This document shows positions 8,988 to 18,629 of a DNA stretch of 61,343 nt, piece after piece (position 1 is the first letter of the stretch; every line of letters starts with the position of its first letter). This DNA is from an uncultured Pelagibacteraceae bacterium. Lineage in GTDB: Bacteria > Pseudomonadota > Alphaproteobacteria > Pelagibacterales > Pelagibacteraceae. The translations under genes were made by a program, and so were the position numbers. Under the pieces are notes generated by a model. The model was not told the DNA's origin, ran no database searches, and saw only the letters and a list, made by a program, of their open reading frames with translations. The DNA is taken from positions 1-61,343 of the forward strand of contig CABXOW010000007.1 in NCBI GenBank assembly GCA_902513955.1, given 5' to 3'.

Positions 8988-11039
8988 ATGCCTATAAAAA
9001 AAAAGAAAAAAAATAAAGTTAAAAAAAAAACTAAGGTAAGAAAAAAAGTTTCTAAAAAAGTTAAAAAGAGAACTAAAACAAAAAAAGAGAATGGAAATTC
9101 TGCTCCAGAAATTGTTATCAAAACAAAACCTGAATGGATAAAAAACAGCTCAGCTAATAAAAGCAAGTATCAACTAAAATATTCTCAATCTATAAAAAAT
9201 AATGATGAGTTTTGGAGAAAAGAAGGAAAAAGAATTACTTGGATAAAACCATATAAAAAGATTAAAGACGTCAAATACAGCGCTAAAGAAGTAAAGATTA
9301 AATGGTTTGAAGATGGAACTTTAAATGCTTCTACAAATTGTATTGATAGACATTTAAAAGATAAAAAAGATAAAACTGCAATAATATGGGTTGGGGATGA
9401 TCCTAAAGATAGTCAAAAAATATCTTACAAACAACTTCATGAAAAAGTTTCAAAAGCAGCTAATGGCTTAAAAAAACTAGGAATTAAAAAAGGAGACAGG
9501 GTTACTATTTATTTAACTATGATCCCCGAACTTGCTATTTTAATGCTTGCTTGTGTTCGAATTGGTGCCGTTCACTCAATTATTTTTGGTGGATTTTCAG
9601 CAGACTCTATTTCTGGAAGAGTAAATGATTGTGAGTCTGAATACATAATTACAGCAGACGAAGGTGTTAGGGGAGGAAAAACTATCCCTCTTAAATATAC
9701 AACAGATGAAGCATTAGAGAGTTGTCCAAATGTTAAAAAGTGCATTGTTGTTAAACGAACAGGAAATTATATCAATTGGGATAAAACAAGAGATGTTTGG
9801 TATCATGATTTAATTAATAATGTTTCAAAACATTGTGAACCTGAAGAAATGAATGCTGAAGATCCTTTGTTTATATTATACACCTCTGGTTCAACAGGTA
9901 AGCCTAAAGGAGTTCTGCATACAACAGGTGGTTACATGGTGTATGCTTCAATGACTCATCAATACATTTTTAATTATAAACCAAAAGATATTTACTGGTG
10001 TACTGCTGACATTGGTTGGGTTACAGGACATAGCTATATAATTTATGGGCCTCTAGCAAATGGTGCAACAACCATAATGTTCGAAGGTATTCCAAACTAT
10101 CCAAGCACCTCAAGATGGTGGCAAATTATCGATAAGTATAAAGTAAATACCTTTTATACTGCTCCAACAGCGATTAGAGCTTTGATGCGTGAAGGAGATA
10201 AACCTGTTAAAAAAACTTCAAGAAAATCATTAAAATTATTAGGTACAGTTGGCGAACCAATTAATCCAGAAGCTTGGATGTGGTATTACAAAACTGTTGG
10301 AAATTCTATATGCCCAATTGTTGATACGTGGTGGCAAACAGAAACAGGTGGAATAATGATTGCCCCTCAAACTGGTGCGATTGATTTAAAGCCTGGCTCG
10401 GCTACTAAACCATTTTATGGTATAAAGCCTGTACTTGTTAATAAAAAAGGTTTGGAAATAAAAGGTCCAGGGGAAGGTAGACTTTGCATTGCTCAATCTT
10501 GGCCTGGACAAATGAGAACTGTCTACGGAGATCATCAAAGATTTATAGAGACATATTTTTCACAGTTTGATGGAAAATACTTTACTGGTGATGGATGTAG
10601 AAGAGATAAAGATGGTTATTATTGGATCACAGGTCGAGTGGATGATGTAATTATTGTTTCTGGACATAACCTTGGTACTGCTGAAATAGAAAGTGCATTT
10701 GTTGCTCATCCAAAAGTTGCTGAAGCAGCTGTTGTTGGATATCCACATGATATAAAAGGTAATGGGCTTTACTGCTATGTAACTTTGAATGTGGGTGAGA
10801 GAGAAACAGGTGATCTTGAGAGAGATTTAAAACTTTGGGTTAGAAAACAAATTGGACCCTTAGCTACACCAGACTTAATTCATTTTACATCAAGCCTTCC
10901 AAAGACTAGATCAGGAAAAATTATGAGAAGAATTTTAAGAAAAATTGCAGCTAATGAACATGATCAATTAGGTGATACAACTACTTTAGCTGATCCAAGC
11001 GTTGTTAATAGTTTAGTTGATAATAGAAAAAATATTTAA
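8988..11039 (+). CDS. acsA: acetyl-CoA synthetase with lysine-rich N-terminal tail
   Basis: Acs converts acetate, ATP and CoA to acetyl-CoA via an acetyl-adenylate. The 683-residue protein has the AMP-binding loop [11 protein letters not shown] near residue 298, the WWQTETGG motif, and the acetylatable lysine in [12 protein letters not shown] (Lys644). It is about 30-40 residues longer than usual because residues 1-36 are a basic low-complexity tail in which roughly two thirds of positions are Lys or Arg. No ATG lies between this tail and the conserved [13 protein letters not shown] region, so the tail seems real. An acetate-type symporter lies 0.8 kb downstream, suggesting a joint role in acetate use. 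It overlaps the next gene, on the other strand, by 4 bp. Confidence 0.96.
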   Translation: MPIKKKKKNKVKKKTKVRKKVSKKVKKRTKTKKENGNSAPEIVIKTKPEWIKNSSANKSKYQLKYSQSIKNNDEFWRKEGKRITWIKPYKKIKDVKYSAKEVKIKWFEDGTLNASTNCIDRHLKDKKDKTAIIWVGDDPKDSQKISYKQLHEKVSKAANGLKKLGIKKGDRVTIYLTMIPELAILMLACVRIGAVHSIIFGGFSADSISGRVNDCESEYIITADEGVRGGKTIPLKYTTDEALESCPNVKKCIVVKRTGNYINWDKTRDVWYHDLINNVSKHCEPEEMNAEDPLFILYTSGSTGKPKGVLHTTGGYMVYASMTHQYIFNYKPKDIYWCTADIGWVTGHSYIIYGPLANGATTIMFEGIPNYPSTSRWWQIIDKYKVNTFYTAPTAIRALMREGDKPVKKTSRKSLKLLGTVGEPINPEAWMWYYKTVGNSICPIVDTWWQTETGGIMIAPQTGAIDLKPGSATKPFYGIKPVLVNKKGLEIKGPGEGRLCIAQSWPGQMRTVYGDHQRFIETYFSQFDGKYFTGDGCRRDKDGYYWITGRVDDVIIVSGHNLGTAEIESAFVAHPKVAEAAVVGYPHDIKGNGLYCYVTLNVGERETGDLERDLKLWVRKQIGPLATPDLIHFTSSLPKTRSGKIMRRILRKIAANEHDQLGDTTTLADPSVVNSLVDNRKNI

Positions 11040-11659
11040 AATTCGATTAAATCCTTAAATTCCCCTTTTATAATATCCCATTTTAAAATCATAGAATTTA
11101 ACACAATTTTTCGATCTAAATTTTTAAGCTCTTCAGCTATTGGAGCCCACTTATACAACGATAATGCACTTGGATTAAATGGAAGATCTTTATAATAAAC
11201 TTCCCAATCCAAACTCTGAAATCTTTCATTAAAACTTTTTTTTGCTTCATCAATTATATCAAGTGGCATCTTATTAGAAATTTCATCATCTAAAATTTTT
11301 GCAAAAATTTCTCTAGCCTGATCAATATTTTGATAATTTGAACTAACTTTTAAATATGAAAAAGTAAAAAAAGTTAAATCTTGCAATGCCACAGAATAAA
11401 TATTCCATTTTGCAAGATTAACTGATGACATAAAAACATCGTTATCAAAATGAAGAACATATTTTGTTCCCATTCTTGTTTTTAAATAACTATACAATGT
11501 AACCTGCGTTACCCAGGCTGACTTTGTTTGAATGAAGTGCTCTAAATCATCTAAATTTTTAATTTTTTTTTTAGGGATAAAAGCTTTAAACAATGCGAAT
11601 AAATAAACTTTAAAATCATTAAACTTTATATCTCTCCAAGAAAGTTTATATTTTTGCAT
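11036..11659 (-). CDS. conserved alphaproteobacterial protein of unknown function
   Basis: A 207-residue soluble protein that I recognise only as a type widely kept in alphaproteobacteria. Visible features are an N-terminal segment [20 protein letters not shown], then [10 protein letters not shown], an aspartate-rich [16 protein letters not shown], and a C-terminal [16 protein letters not shown]. There is no signal peptide or membrane helix. It lies convergent with acsA and divergent from the symporter genes, so it may share a regulatory region with the latter. No function should be assigned. Confidence 0.75.
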   Translation of the reverse strand: MQKYKLSWRDIKFNDFKVYLFALFKAFIPKKKIKNLDDLEHFIQTKSAWVTQVTLYSYLKTRMGTKYVLHFDNDVFMSSVNLAKWNIYSVALQDLTFFTFSYLKVSSNYQNIDQAREIFAKILDDEISNKMPLDIIDEAKKSFNERFQSLDWEVYYKDLPFNPSALSLYKWAPIAEELKNLDRKIVLNSMILKWDIIKGEFKDLIEF

Positions 11660-11782
11660 AAAATTCTACGTATGAGTCCTTTATACCTAAAAAAACACCT
11701 AATATGATCAATTTTTATTCTTTCAAAAACCTTCATAATGGTTATGTTTTCGTCAGTTATAACTAAAATAAGAGAGGTATAA

Positions 11783-12043
11783 ATGTCAAATGCGACAAAA
11801 CACTGGGAAAAAACCAGGTCACTGTTATTCATAACACTGGCAATCTGGTTTGTATTCTCAATTGGCATCTTCCTTTTTGGAGCTGAAATGAACGAGGTCA
11901 CTGGACCTTTCGGTTATCCTTGGACATACTGGTTTACTTGTCAAGGTTCTCTTGGAATTTTCGTAATCCTAATTTTCTGGTTTGCGAATAGACAAGAAAA
12001 AATCGATGAAGAGTTTGGCTTTAACGAAAGAGGAGATGACTAA
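11783..12043 (+). CDS. DUF4212 small subunit of sodium:solute symporter
   Basis: An 86-residue membrane protein with two helices, about 13-35 and 47-67. It starts with the DUF4212 pattern KHWEKTRSLL and contains FGYPWTYWFTCQGS between the helices. DUF4212 proteins are the conserved small partners of VC_2705-type sodium:solute symporters, in line with the large subunit that starts in the last base of this gene's stop (TAATG). A clear ribosome-binding site, AGAGAGG, lies 6 bp before the ATG. Codon choice is richer in G and C than neighbouring genes, which suggests high expression. Confidence 0.92.
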   Translation: MSNATKHWEKTRSLLFITLAIWFVFSIGIFLFGAEMNEVTGPFGYPWTYWFTCQGSLGIFVILIFWFANRQEKIDEEFGFNERGDD

Positions 12044-13851
12044 TGATTAAAGGTAAATTTATAGACAATTTGCCAAAAGTTTACGGAATCTATACTGGAG
12101 GTTTTATAGGTTTCATAATCTTAATGGCAATTGGTGAGCAGATGGGTATGACTGCTAAAGCAATAGGTATTGCTTTTGTAGCCTTTACAATATTCATCTA
12201 TGCATTAATCGGTTATCTATCAAGAACGGCACAAGCAGATGCTTATTACGTAGCAGGAAGGCAAGTACCAACTGTATTCAACGGTATGGCGACAGCAGCA
12301 GACTGGATGTCTGGTGCTTCATTCGTTGCAATGGCAGGAGGTATTTACTTTAAAGGTTATGGTTATATGGCTCTACTTGTTGGTTGGACTGGTGGTTACA
12401 TATTAGTTGCAACTTTATTAGCACCATACTTGAGAAAATTTGGATGTTACACGGTTCCAGATTTTATAGGTACAAGATACGGTGGTAATTTAGCGAGACT
12501 ACTTGCGGTAATAGTTTTAACTGTTGCTTCATTCACTTATGTGACTGCTCAAATTAACGCTACAGGTACTATTGCATCTGTTGCTCTAGATATCGACTTT
12601 AAATACGCTGTATATGTTGGACTAATAAGTATTTTACTTTGTTCAATGTTAGGGGGTATGAGAGCGGTAACTTGGACACAGGTTGCACAATATATCGTAC
12701 TAATTATAGCTTACTTACTTCCAATTTTTTGGATCAGTAACAAAATGGGTGCGGGTTTCTTCCCTCACTTTATGTTAGCTGATGAAGTAGCTAGAATTGG
12801 TGAATTAGAAGCGCAATTTGGGTTTGTTAAAAACTCTGCTGCTGATCTAGCAACGGTACCTAAAGGGTTAGCTGGAATAACTAAAGCTCACTCTGCGGTT
12901 AATGCTACACCTTGGGCATTTATTTCGTTAGCATTAGCGATGATGATGGGAACAGCTTCATTACCACATGTAATGATGAGATATTTCACTACTCCAAGTG
13001 TAAAAGCAGCTAGAAAATCAGTTGGTTGGTCATTATTCTTTATCTTCCTTCTGTATTCTTCTGCGCCAATGTTAGCAACACTATCTAAACTATCGTTGAT
13101 CGACCCAACTTTATCGACAGGTATTATTGGTAAATCATTTGCTGAAGTTCAATCAATAGATTGGTATCAAAACTGGAACCAAGCAAACTTGATGTTCATT
13201 AGCGACTTTAACGGCAATGGAACTCTTGAATTAAATGAGTTTTTCATGGGCGGTAAAGCGGTTGTTTTAGCAACACCAGAAATTGCTGGATTACCTTATG
13301 TGATCTCAGGTCTGGTTGCTGCTGGAGGTATGGCTGCTGCCATGTCAACAGCTGATGGTTTGATTCTAGCAATTGCTAATGCGATCTCTCATGATATTTA
13401 CTACAAAATGATTGATCCAAGAGCAGAGACTGCAAAAAGACTACTTGTTGCAAGGATACTACTTGTAGTTATTGGTTTTGCTGGAGCAACTATTGCTGCA
13501 ATGAAGATCCAAGGAATCTTAGGTTCAGTTATTTGGGCTTTTGACTTTGCGATGTCTGGATTGTTCTTCCCACTTGTACTAGGTGTATGGTGGAAGAGAG
13601 CTAACAGACAAGGTGCTATAGCTGGTATGGCTTTAGGTCTTGCATCTTCAATTTGGTACCTTGTTTGGGTAAGAACTGGTGGAAGTGGTTTCCTTGGTAT
13701 TACTCAATTAACATTTGGTATCTTTGGAGCAGCAGTTAGTTTTGTTGCTATGGTTGTTGTTAGTTTAATGACTGCAGAACCAGATAAAGCTACTCAAAAA
13801 ATGGTTGATGAAGTTCGTATACCAAGTGGTAGAAGCGTTACTGGTAAATAG
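12043..13851 (+). CDS. sodium:solute symporter, VC_2705 subfamily (acetate/carboxylate-type), with EF-hand loop
   Basis: A 602-residue Na+-coupled symporter of the SSS family with about 13 hydrophobic helices. Conserved blocks include ATAADWMSGASFVAMAG (near residue 85) and MSTADGLILAIANAISHDIY (near residue 435). It pairs with the DUF4212 small subunit. The subfamily is related to ActP and the likely substrate is acetate or another short carboxylate, supported by acsA nearby, but this is inference. A soluble loop at residues 388-399 matches a canonical calcium-binding EF-hand (D-F-N-G-N-G-T-L-E-L-N-E). The operon ends at a strong hairpin terminator 27 bp after the stop. Confidence 0.92.
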   Translation: MIKGKFIDNLPKVYGIYTGGFIGFIILMAIGEQMGMTAKAIGIAFVAFTIFIYALIGYLSRTAQADAYYVAGRQVPTVFNGMATAADWMSGASFVAMAGGIYFKGYGYMALLVGWTGGYILVATLLAPYLRKFGCYTVPDFIGTRYGGNLARLLAVIVLTVASFTYVTAQINATGTIASVALDIDFKYAVYVGLISILLCSMLGGMRAVTWTQVAQYIVLIIAYLLPIFWISNKMGAGFFPHFMLADEVARIGELEAQFGFVKNSAADLATVPKGLAGITKAHSAVNATPWAFISLALAMMMGTASLPHVMMRYFTTPSVKAARKSVGWSLFFIFLLYSSAPMLATLSKLSLIDPTLSTGIIGKSFAEVQSIDWYQNWNQANLMFISDFNGNGTLELNEFFMGGKAVVLATPEIAGLPYVISGLVAAGGMAAAMSTADGLILAIANAISHDIYYKMIDPRAETAKRLLVARILLVVIGFAGATIAAMKIQGILGSVIWAFDFAMSGLFFPLVLGVWWKRANRQGAIAGMALGLASSIWYLVWVRTGGSGFLGITQLTFGIFGAAVSFVAMVVVSLMTAEPDKATQKMVDEVRIPSGRSVTGK

Positions 13852-13877
13852 AACTAATAAAACTTAATTATATATAT

Positions 13878-13905
13878 AGGGGCGATTAATTTCGCCCCTT
13901 TTAAT
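13878..13905 (+). terminator. rho-independent terminator of the symporter operon
   Basis: An 8-bp perfect GC-rich stem (AGGGGCGA / TCGCCCCT) closes a 6-base loop and is followed by TTTTA. It begins 27 bp after the symporter stop codon and is one of only two such strong hairpins I found, the other being after the porin gene. Confidence 0.9.
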
Positions 13906-13934
13906 TTAATCCTTTTTCAAATATAAATTTCTTA

Positions 13935-14291
13935 ATGTCAGCAAACTTTCACCCTTTAGTCTATTTTATTGATTATCTACTTGGAATTATCATGTGGACC
14001 TTAATAGGAAGAGTTGCAATGAACATTTTTCAAAAAGAAGACTCGGAATTCTTTTTTATGAAAATATTTGTAAAATATACAAACCCATTGATAAAAGTTT
14101 TCAAGCCCGTAACTCCATCATTCATTATAGCACCACTAGTTCCTTTATATGTTGCTTGGTTCTTTTATATGATTAGATTTTACTTTATGCCCTGGGTATT
14201 AGGTTATTCTGTAATGGGTATGTTATCCTTTCCTCTAGAAAGTGAAATTTCAAGGCAAATTTATCAATTATTTAATTCAATTAAATTTTAA
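13935..14291 (+). CDS. YggT-like integral membrane protein
   Basis: A 118-residue protein with hydrophobic helices at about 8-29 and 62-90 and a central segment FVKYTNPLIKVFKPVTPSFI. The order helix, T-N/D-P-hydrophobic-basic motif, helix resembles the YggT family but is divergent, and the second half (FYMIRFYFMPW) is unusually aromatic. The gene starts 30 bp after the symporter terminator and precedes rpe by 28 bp. The role is unknown; the YggT link is an inference from motif order. Confidence 0.65.
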   Translation: MSANFHPLVYFIDYLLGIIMWTLIGRVAMNIFQKEDSEFFFMKIFVKYTNPLIKVFKPVTPSFIIAPLVPLYVAWFFYMIRFYFMPWVLGYSVMGMLSFPLESEISRQIYQLFNSIKF

Positions 14292-14319
14292 AAATTGATA
14301 CTAGTAAATCTAGCAATCA

Positions 14320-14979
14320 ATGAAAAAAATACAAATTTCTCCTTCAATCTTGTCTGCAGATTTTAGTCAATTAGGTAACGAAATTAAGAGGCTTGAAGAA
14401 GGTGGTGCAGACATGATTCATGTGGATGTAATGGATGGTCATTTTGTACCAAATCTGACTATTGGACCACCAGTGATTAAAGCATTAAAAAAACATTGTT
14501 CAATTAAATTTGATGTTCATCTAATGATATCTCCAGTTCACAAATATATTGAAGCTTATTCAGATGCCGGTGCTGATATTATTACAATTCATCCTGAGGC
14601 AACGGATAATTTAGAAGAGTCTATTTTAAAAATTAAAAGTTTAAATAAAAAAGTTGGTGTTTCACTTAATCCTGAGTCAAAAATTGATATAATTATCAAC
14701 TATCTTAATAAAATAGATTTAGTTTTAATAATGAGTGTAAATCCAGGTTTTGGAGGTCAAAAATTTATGCCTGAAGTTCTGGATAAAGTTAAACAACTTA
14801 AGGAAATTCAATCTCAAAATAAAATGAATTTTGATATTGAAATTGATGGAGGAATAAATTTTGATAATTGTAAAACAGTTATAGAAGCTGGTGCCAATAT
14901 ACTTGTTTCAGGCACAACTATATTTAAAAGTAATAATGGAGATATAAAAAAAAATATTAATTTATTAAAATTAAAATAA
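14320..14979 (+). CDS. rpe: ribulose-phosphate 3-epimerase
   Basis: Rpe interconverts ribulose-5-phosphate and xylulose-5-phosphate in the non-oxidative pentose phosphate pathway. The 219-residue TIM barrel shows SPSILSADFSQLG (7-19), the metal-binding HVDVMDGHFVPNLTIGP, a second His in FDVHLM, MSVNPGFGGQKF, and EIDGGIN with the catalytic Asp. It is 4 bp upstream of the heparinase-like gene in a rightward unit that continues into purH. Confidence 0.97.
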   Translation: MKKIQISPSILSADFSQLGNEIKRLEEGGADMIHVDVMDGHFVPNLTIGPPVIKALKKHCSIKFDVHLMISPVHKYIEAYSDAGADIITIHPEATDNLEESILKIKSLNKKVGVSLNPESKIDIIINYLNKIDLVLIMSVNPGFGGQKFMPEVLDKVKQLKEIQSQNKMNFDIEIDGGINFDNCKTVIEAGANILVSGTTIFKSNNGDIKKNINLLKLK

Positions 14980-14983
14980 GTTA

Positions 14984-16612
14984 ATGATCATAAAAAATTT
15001 TACAGCGAATTTAAGCCAATTTTATTTTGGTTTAAAATTTAGTATAAAACAATTTTATCAAAACTCTAACTTTTACGAAAAAAAAATATCTAAAACTAAA
15101 AATATTACTTTTGATTATAAACCAAGTCCCTACTTGTTATCTTCAATAGTAAAATATCAAAAAAAAAAATATAAAATTGAAGACTTTGCCTTAGAAACTA
15201 TTTGGCAAAATAACTTAAATTACGAAGAATTTGAAAAATTAAATAATTTTTTTTGGTTTTTTAGTTTAGATCTAAGATCTTCAAAAAAAACAACTCAAAC
15301 AGTCATCAATAATTGGATTAACAAGAACGATCGATTTAATAAAAAAAGTTGGGATTTTGATATCACCGCTAAAAGAATAATTTCCTGGTTATCTAATCAT
15401 CAATTGACTTATGAAGATTATGAAGAAGAATATAAAAAAAAATTCAATCAAAGTATTCTAAAACAAGCAAATCATCTCTTGAATGAAATAAAAAATTTAT
15501 CAGAATTTGAAAATAAAATTGTAGGATGTGCTGCAATTATTTTAACAGGGCTAGCATATAAAGACGATAATAAATATCTTATTAGTGGGTTAAATCTTTT
15601 AAGAAAGATAATAAAATCATCAATTAATAATGATGGTTTTCCTAAATCTAGAAACATAAAACAGCTTATACTTTACTTAAAATATTTTATTATTATTAGA
15701 GAGTGGTTTAAAGAATCTCAAAATACAATTCCTGAATACATTGATGAAACAATATATTATCTTGGCCAAAGTTATGCTTTTATTTGGCAAAATATTAATC
15801 AAGATATTTTATTTAATGGTAACTATATTTCAAATAATGATGAGTTTGATCAATATCTAAAAAGATTTGGATATACATTTAAAAATGAAAATAAAGAGAT
15901 CGCAGGTTATGCAATTCTTAAAAATAAGCGAATTATATTAACAATGGATATAGGAGATAGTCCTAGCAATAATTTTTCAAAATCTTATCAATCTGGAGCT
16001 CTTTCATTTGAAATTATTTCTAATGGAAAGAAACTAATAACTAATTCTGGATACTTTACTAGTAAACAAAATAAGTTAAATAAGTTATCAAAAAGTACAG
16101 CATTACAAAGTACATTATCAATTGAAGATCATTCTTCTTGTGACTATAAAAAATTTGATAAATCAAATCTAATTGTTGATAAAGGCATTCGTATAATCAA
16201 GAAAAACGTTATTTTTGAAGATAATTATTGGAAAATATCAGGCTCACATGATGGTTACCTAAAAAAATTTAAAACAATTCATGAGAGAGAAATTGAATTT
16301 TACCCAGAACAAATGAAATTTATTGGTTTTGATAAATTATTAAAGAAAGATAAGTTAAAAGATATTAAGTTTGATATTAGATTTCATCTAAACCCAAATA
16401 CTAAAGTAATGAAAACACAGGATAATAAATCAATTCTTATAGAATTAGAAGATGAGGGCTGGAAATTTAGTTGTGATAATTTTGATATAAATATTGATAA
16501 TGGATTATATTTAGGTATTAAAAATTTATACAAAGAAAATCAAAACATATGTATATCAGGAATATGTAAGGATGAAAATCAGACTATAAAATGGGAAATT
16601 AGTAAAATATAA
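14984..16612 (+). CDS. heparinase II/III family protein
   Basis: A 542-residue protein whose N-terminal two thirds are helical (alpha/alpha toroid) and whose C-terminal third is a beta-rich heparinase II/III domain (from GDSPSNNFSKSYQSGALSFE through SGSHDGYLKKFKTIHEREI). Such proteins act as polysaccharide lyases in some bacteria, but the alphaproteobacterial form found upstream of purH has no proven substrate. No signal peptide is apparent, unlike secreted lyases. The stop overlaps the purH start (TAATG). Family level only. Confidence 0.83.
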   Translation: MIIKNFTANLSQFYFGLKFSIKQFYQNSNFYEKKISKTKNITFDYKPSPYLLSSIVKYQKKKYKIEDFALETIWQNNLNYEEFEKLNNFFWFFSLDLRSSKKTTQTVINNWINKNDRFNKKSWDFDITAKRIISWLSNHQLTYEDYEEEYKKKFNQSILKQANHLLNEIKNLSEFENKIVGCAAIILTGLAYKDDNKYLISGLNLLRKIIKSSINNDGFPKSRNIKQLILYLKYFIIIREWFKESQNTIPEYIDETIYYLGQSYAFIWQNINQDILFNGNYISNNDEFDQYLKRFGYTFKNENKEIAGYAILKNKRIILTMDIGDSPSNNFSKSYQSGALSFEIISNGKKLITNSGYFTSKQNKLNKLSKSTALQSTLSIEDHSSCDYKKFDKSNLIVDKGIRIIKKNVIFEDNYWKISGSHDGYLKKFKTIHEREIEFYPEQMKFIGFDKLLKKDKLKDIKFDIRFHLNPNTKVMKTQDNKSILIELEDEGWKFSCDNFDINIDNGLYLGIKNLYKENQNICISGICKDENQTIKWEISKI

Positions 16613-18147
16613 TGAAAAAAATAAAAACAGCTCTCATTTCTGTATCAGATAAAAAAAATTTAAAACCACTCTTAAATTCTTTAAAAAATAATAAAATAAA
16701 AATTATTAGTTCAGGTGGTACCTATAAAGAAATTAAAAAATTAAGATTTAAATGCTTAGATGTTTCAGAATTTACAAATTCACCTGAAATTTTAGAAGGA
16801 AGAGTAAAAACTCTTCACCCAAAGATTCATGCGGGGATTTTAAACAAAAGAAAAAGTAAAATTCACTTAAAAGATCTTAAAAATAATAATTTTGAAAATA
16901 TAGATTTAGTCATCGTAAATTTTTATCCATTTGAAGAAACATTAAAAAATACGAAAAATCACAACAAAATAATTGAAAATATTGACGTGGGTGGTCCAAC
17001 AATGGTCAGATCAGCGGCTAAAAATTATCAAGATGTAACGGTTATTACCTCATCAGATCAATATGAAGAACTTATTCAAGAATTAAAAAAAAATAAAGGT
17101 TCTACATCATTAGATTTCAGAGAAAAATTATCTAGAATTGCATTTACTGAAACTGCCTATTATGACTCAGTTATTTCTGATTATTTTAATAAAAAAAATA
17201 ATGTAATTTTTCCTAAAAAAAGAGTTTTCCATACCAATCTTATTGAAACTCCACGTTATGGAGAAAATCCACATCAGAAAAGTGCTATTTATTCAAAAAA
17301 TAGCTCTATGAAAATAAATCAAATTCATGGAAAACAACTAAGTTATAATAATTACAATGACATATTTTCAGCTTTAACTATTTCAAAATCGCTTCCAAAA
17401 AACAGAGGAACTGTCATAGTTAAACATGCTAATCCATGTGGGGTTTCGATAAATAGTGATCATCTTAAAAGTTATAAATTAGCACTAGCATGTGATCCTA
17501 TTAGTGCATTTGGAGGAATAGTATCATGTAATTTCAAAATTAATAAAAATTTAGTATCAGAATTAAATAAATTATTTCTTGAAGTCATTATTGCAAATGG
17601 CTTTGATAAAGACGCACTAAAATTATTGAAAATGAAGCAAAATTTAAGATTAATTGATGCTACCAATTATTCTTTCAAAGAAATATTAAGATTTATATCT
17701 TCAAACGAAGAATTATTAATTCAAACAGAAGATTTGAAGAAATTTAGAAATAAAGATTTTAAAGTTGTTTCCAAAAAAAAACCAAGTTCAAAACAAATGA
17801 AAAATTTGATTTTTGCATTTAATATTTGTCGATACGTAAAATCTAATGCAATAGTACTTGCATCTAATGAGACAACAGTTGGAATCGGATCGGGTCAGCC
17901 AAGTCGTTTGGGCAGCTGCCAGATTGCAATAAATAAAATGAAAAAATTTATGGCCACAAATAATAATGTGGTGGCTGCATCTGATGCTTTTTTCCCGTTC
18001 GTTGATGGAATTCAAAAATTGGTTCAATCAGGTGTTTCTGCAGTTATACAACCCTCTGGATCTGTTAGAGACAAAGAAATAATTAATTTTGCAAACGAAA
18101 CTGATACAATTTTAGTTTTTTCTAAAACCAGACATTTTAGACATTGA
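16612..18147 (+). CDS. purH: bifunctional AICAR transformylase/IMP cyclohydrolase
   Basis: PurH performs the last two steps of IMP synthesis. The N-terminal cyclohydrolase domain (1-200) has ISSGGTYKEI, EGRVKTLHPKIHAGIL and VNFYPFEET. The transformylase domain has the RYGENPHQ signature near residue 217, VKHANPCGV (about 270) with the catalytic His, and DPISAFGG. The C-terminus is unusual only in ending KTRHFRH. At 511 residues it is family-sized. It overlaps the convergent phhB gene by 11 bp. It needs 10-formyl-THF, which FolD provides. Confidence 0.97.
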   Translation: MKKIKTALISVSDKKNLKPLLNSLKNNKIKIISSGGTYKEIKKLRFKCLDVSEFTNSPEILEGRVKTLHPKIHAGILNKRKSKIHLKDLKNNNFENIDLVIVNFYPFEETLKNTKNHNKIIENIDVGGPTMVRSAAKNYQDVTVITSSDQYEELIQELKKNKGSTSLDFREKLSRIAFTETAYYDSVISDYFNKKNNVIFPKKRVFHTNLIETPRYGENPHQKSAIYSKNSSMKINQIHGKQLSYNNYNDIFSALTISKSLPKNRGTVIVKHANPCGVSINSDHLKSYKLALACDPISAFGGIVSCNFKINKNLVSELNKLFLEVIIANGFDKDALKLLKMKQNLRLIDATNYSFKEILRFISSNEELLIQTEDLKKFRNKDFKVVSKKKPSSKQMKNLIFAFNICRYVKSNAIVLASNETTVGIGSGQPSRLGSCQIAINKMKKFMATNNNVVAASDAFFPFVDGIQKLVQSGVSAVIQPSGSVRDKEIINFANETDTILVFSKTRHFRH

Positions 18148-18481
18148 TTAATTGATCTATTTTTGCTGCTAAAATAAAGTCATTTTCAGATAAACCTTCA
18201 ATAGCGTGTGTTGTAATTTTTATTTCTGCATAACCCCAACCAAATGATATATCTGGGTGATGTCCCTCATTTTCTGAAATTTCTCCAACTTTATTAATAA
18301 AGTTTTGACTATCTAAGAATTTTTTAAACTTAAATTTTTTACTTAAAAAGAAATTTTTTTTTTCATCCTTAGAAATGTCCCAACCATCAATTTTTTTTTG
18401 GTATTTATGAATTTCAGATATATCAAAGGGTAAAACACCTCCTTCACAAGGAACACATTTTTTATTCAAAAGATCATTCAT
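18137..18481 (-). CDS. phhB: pterin-4a-carbinolamine dehydratase
   Basis: This enzyme recycles the 4a-hydroxytetrahydropterin formed by aromatic amino acid hydroxylases. The 114-residue protein has the signature EGHHPDISFGWGYAEIKIT (about residues 67-86), with the tandem catalytic His pair, then HAIEGLSENDFILAAKID. I chose the ATG at 18481; the frame stays open further upstream but that stretch lies inside the tRNA-Gly gene. It is convergent with purH. Partner hydroxylase genes are not in the window. Confidence 0.92.
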   Translation of the reverse strand: MNDLLNKKCVPCEGGVLPFDISEIHKYQKKIDGWDISKDEKKNFFLSKKFKFKKFLDSQNFINKVGEISENEGHHPDISFGWGYAEIKITTHAIEGLSENDFILAAKIDQLINV

Positions 18482-18490
18482 ACATAAATT

Positions 18491-18565
18491 TGGAGCGGGC
18501 AAAGGGGGTCGAACCCTCGACCTTCTCGTTGGCAACGAGACGCTCTACCACTGAGCTATGCCCGC
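18491..18565 (-). tRNA. tRNA-Gly (GCC anticodon)
   Basis: The minus strand folds into a full cloverleaf. The acceptor stem GCGGGCA pairs with TGCCCGC, the D arm is AGCTCAGTGGTAGAGC, the anticodon stem-loop TCTCG-TTGCCAA-CGAGA carries GCC, and the T arm contains GGTTCGA. The discriminator base is T and the 3' CCA is encoded. A sulfotransferase pair lies immediately downstream on the same strand. Confidence 0.97.
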
Positions 18566-18629
18566 ACTTAAAATTAACGTTGAAAATAGTGGCTTTTTTA
18601 CAATTAAGCAATAAGAAAATTGATTTTGA

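Noticed and set aside
8981..9166. Leucine/phenylalanine-rich ORF antisense to the acsA start
   Set aside because: Its hydrophobicity only mirrors the lysine codons of the Acs tail on the other strand.
11660..11782. Possible riboswitch upstream of the symporter operon
   Set aside because: The 123-bp leader shows no conserved riboswitch core or stable multi-stem fold by eye; only the Shine-Dalgarno is supported.
18482..18535. N-terminal extension of phhB into the tRNA-Gly gene
   Set aside because: Translation there would begin inside a tRNA; the ATG at 18481 gives a normal-sized enzyme.
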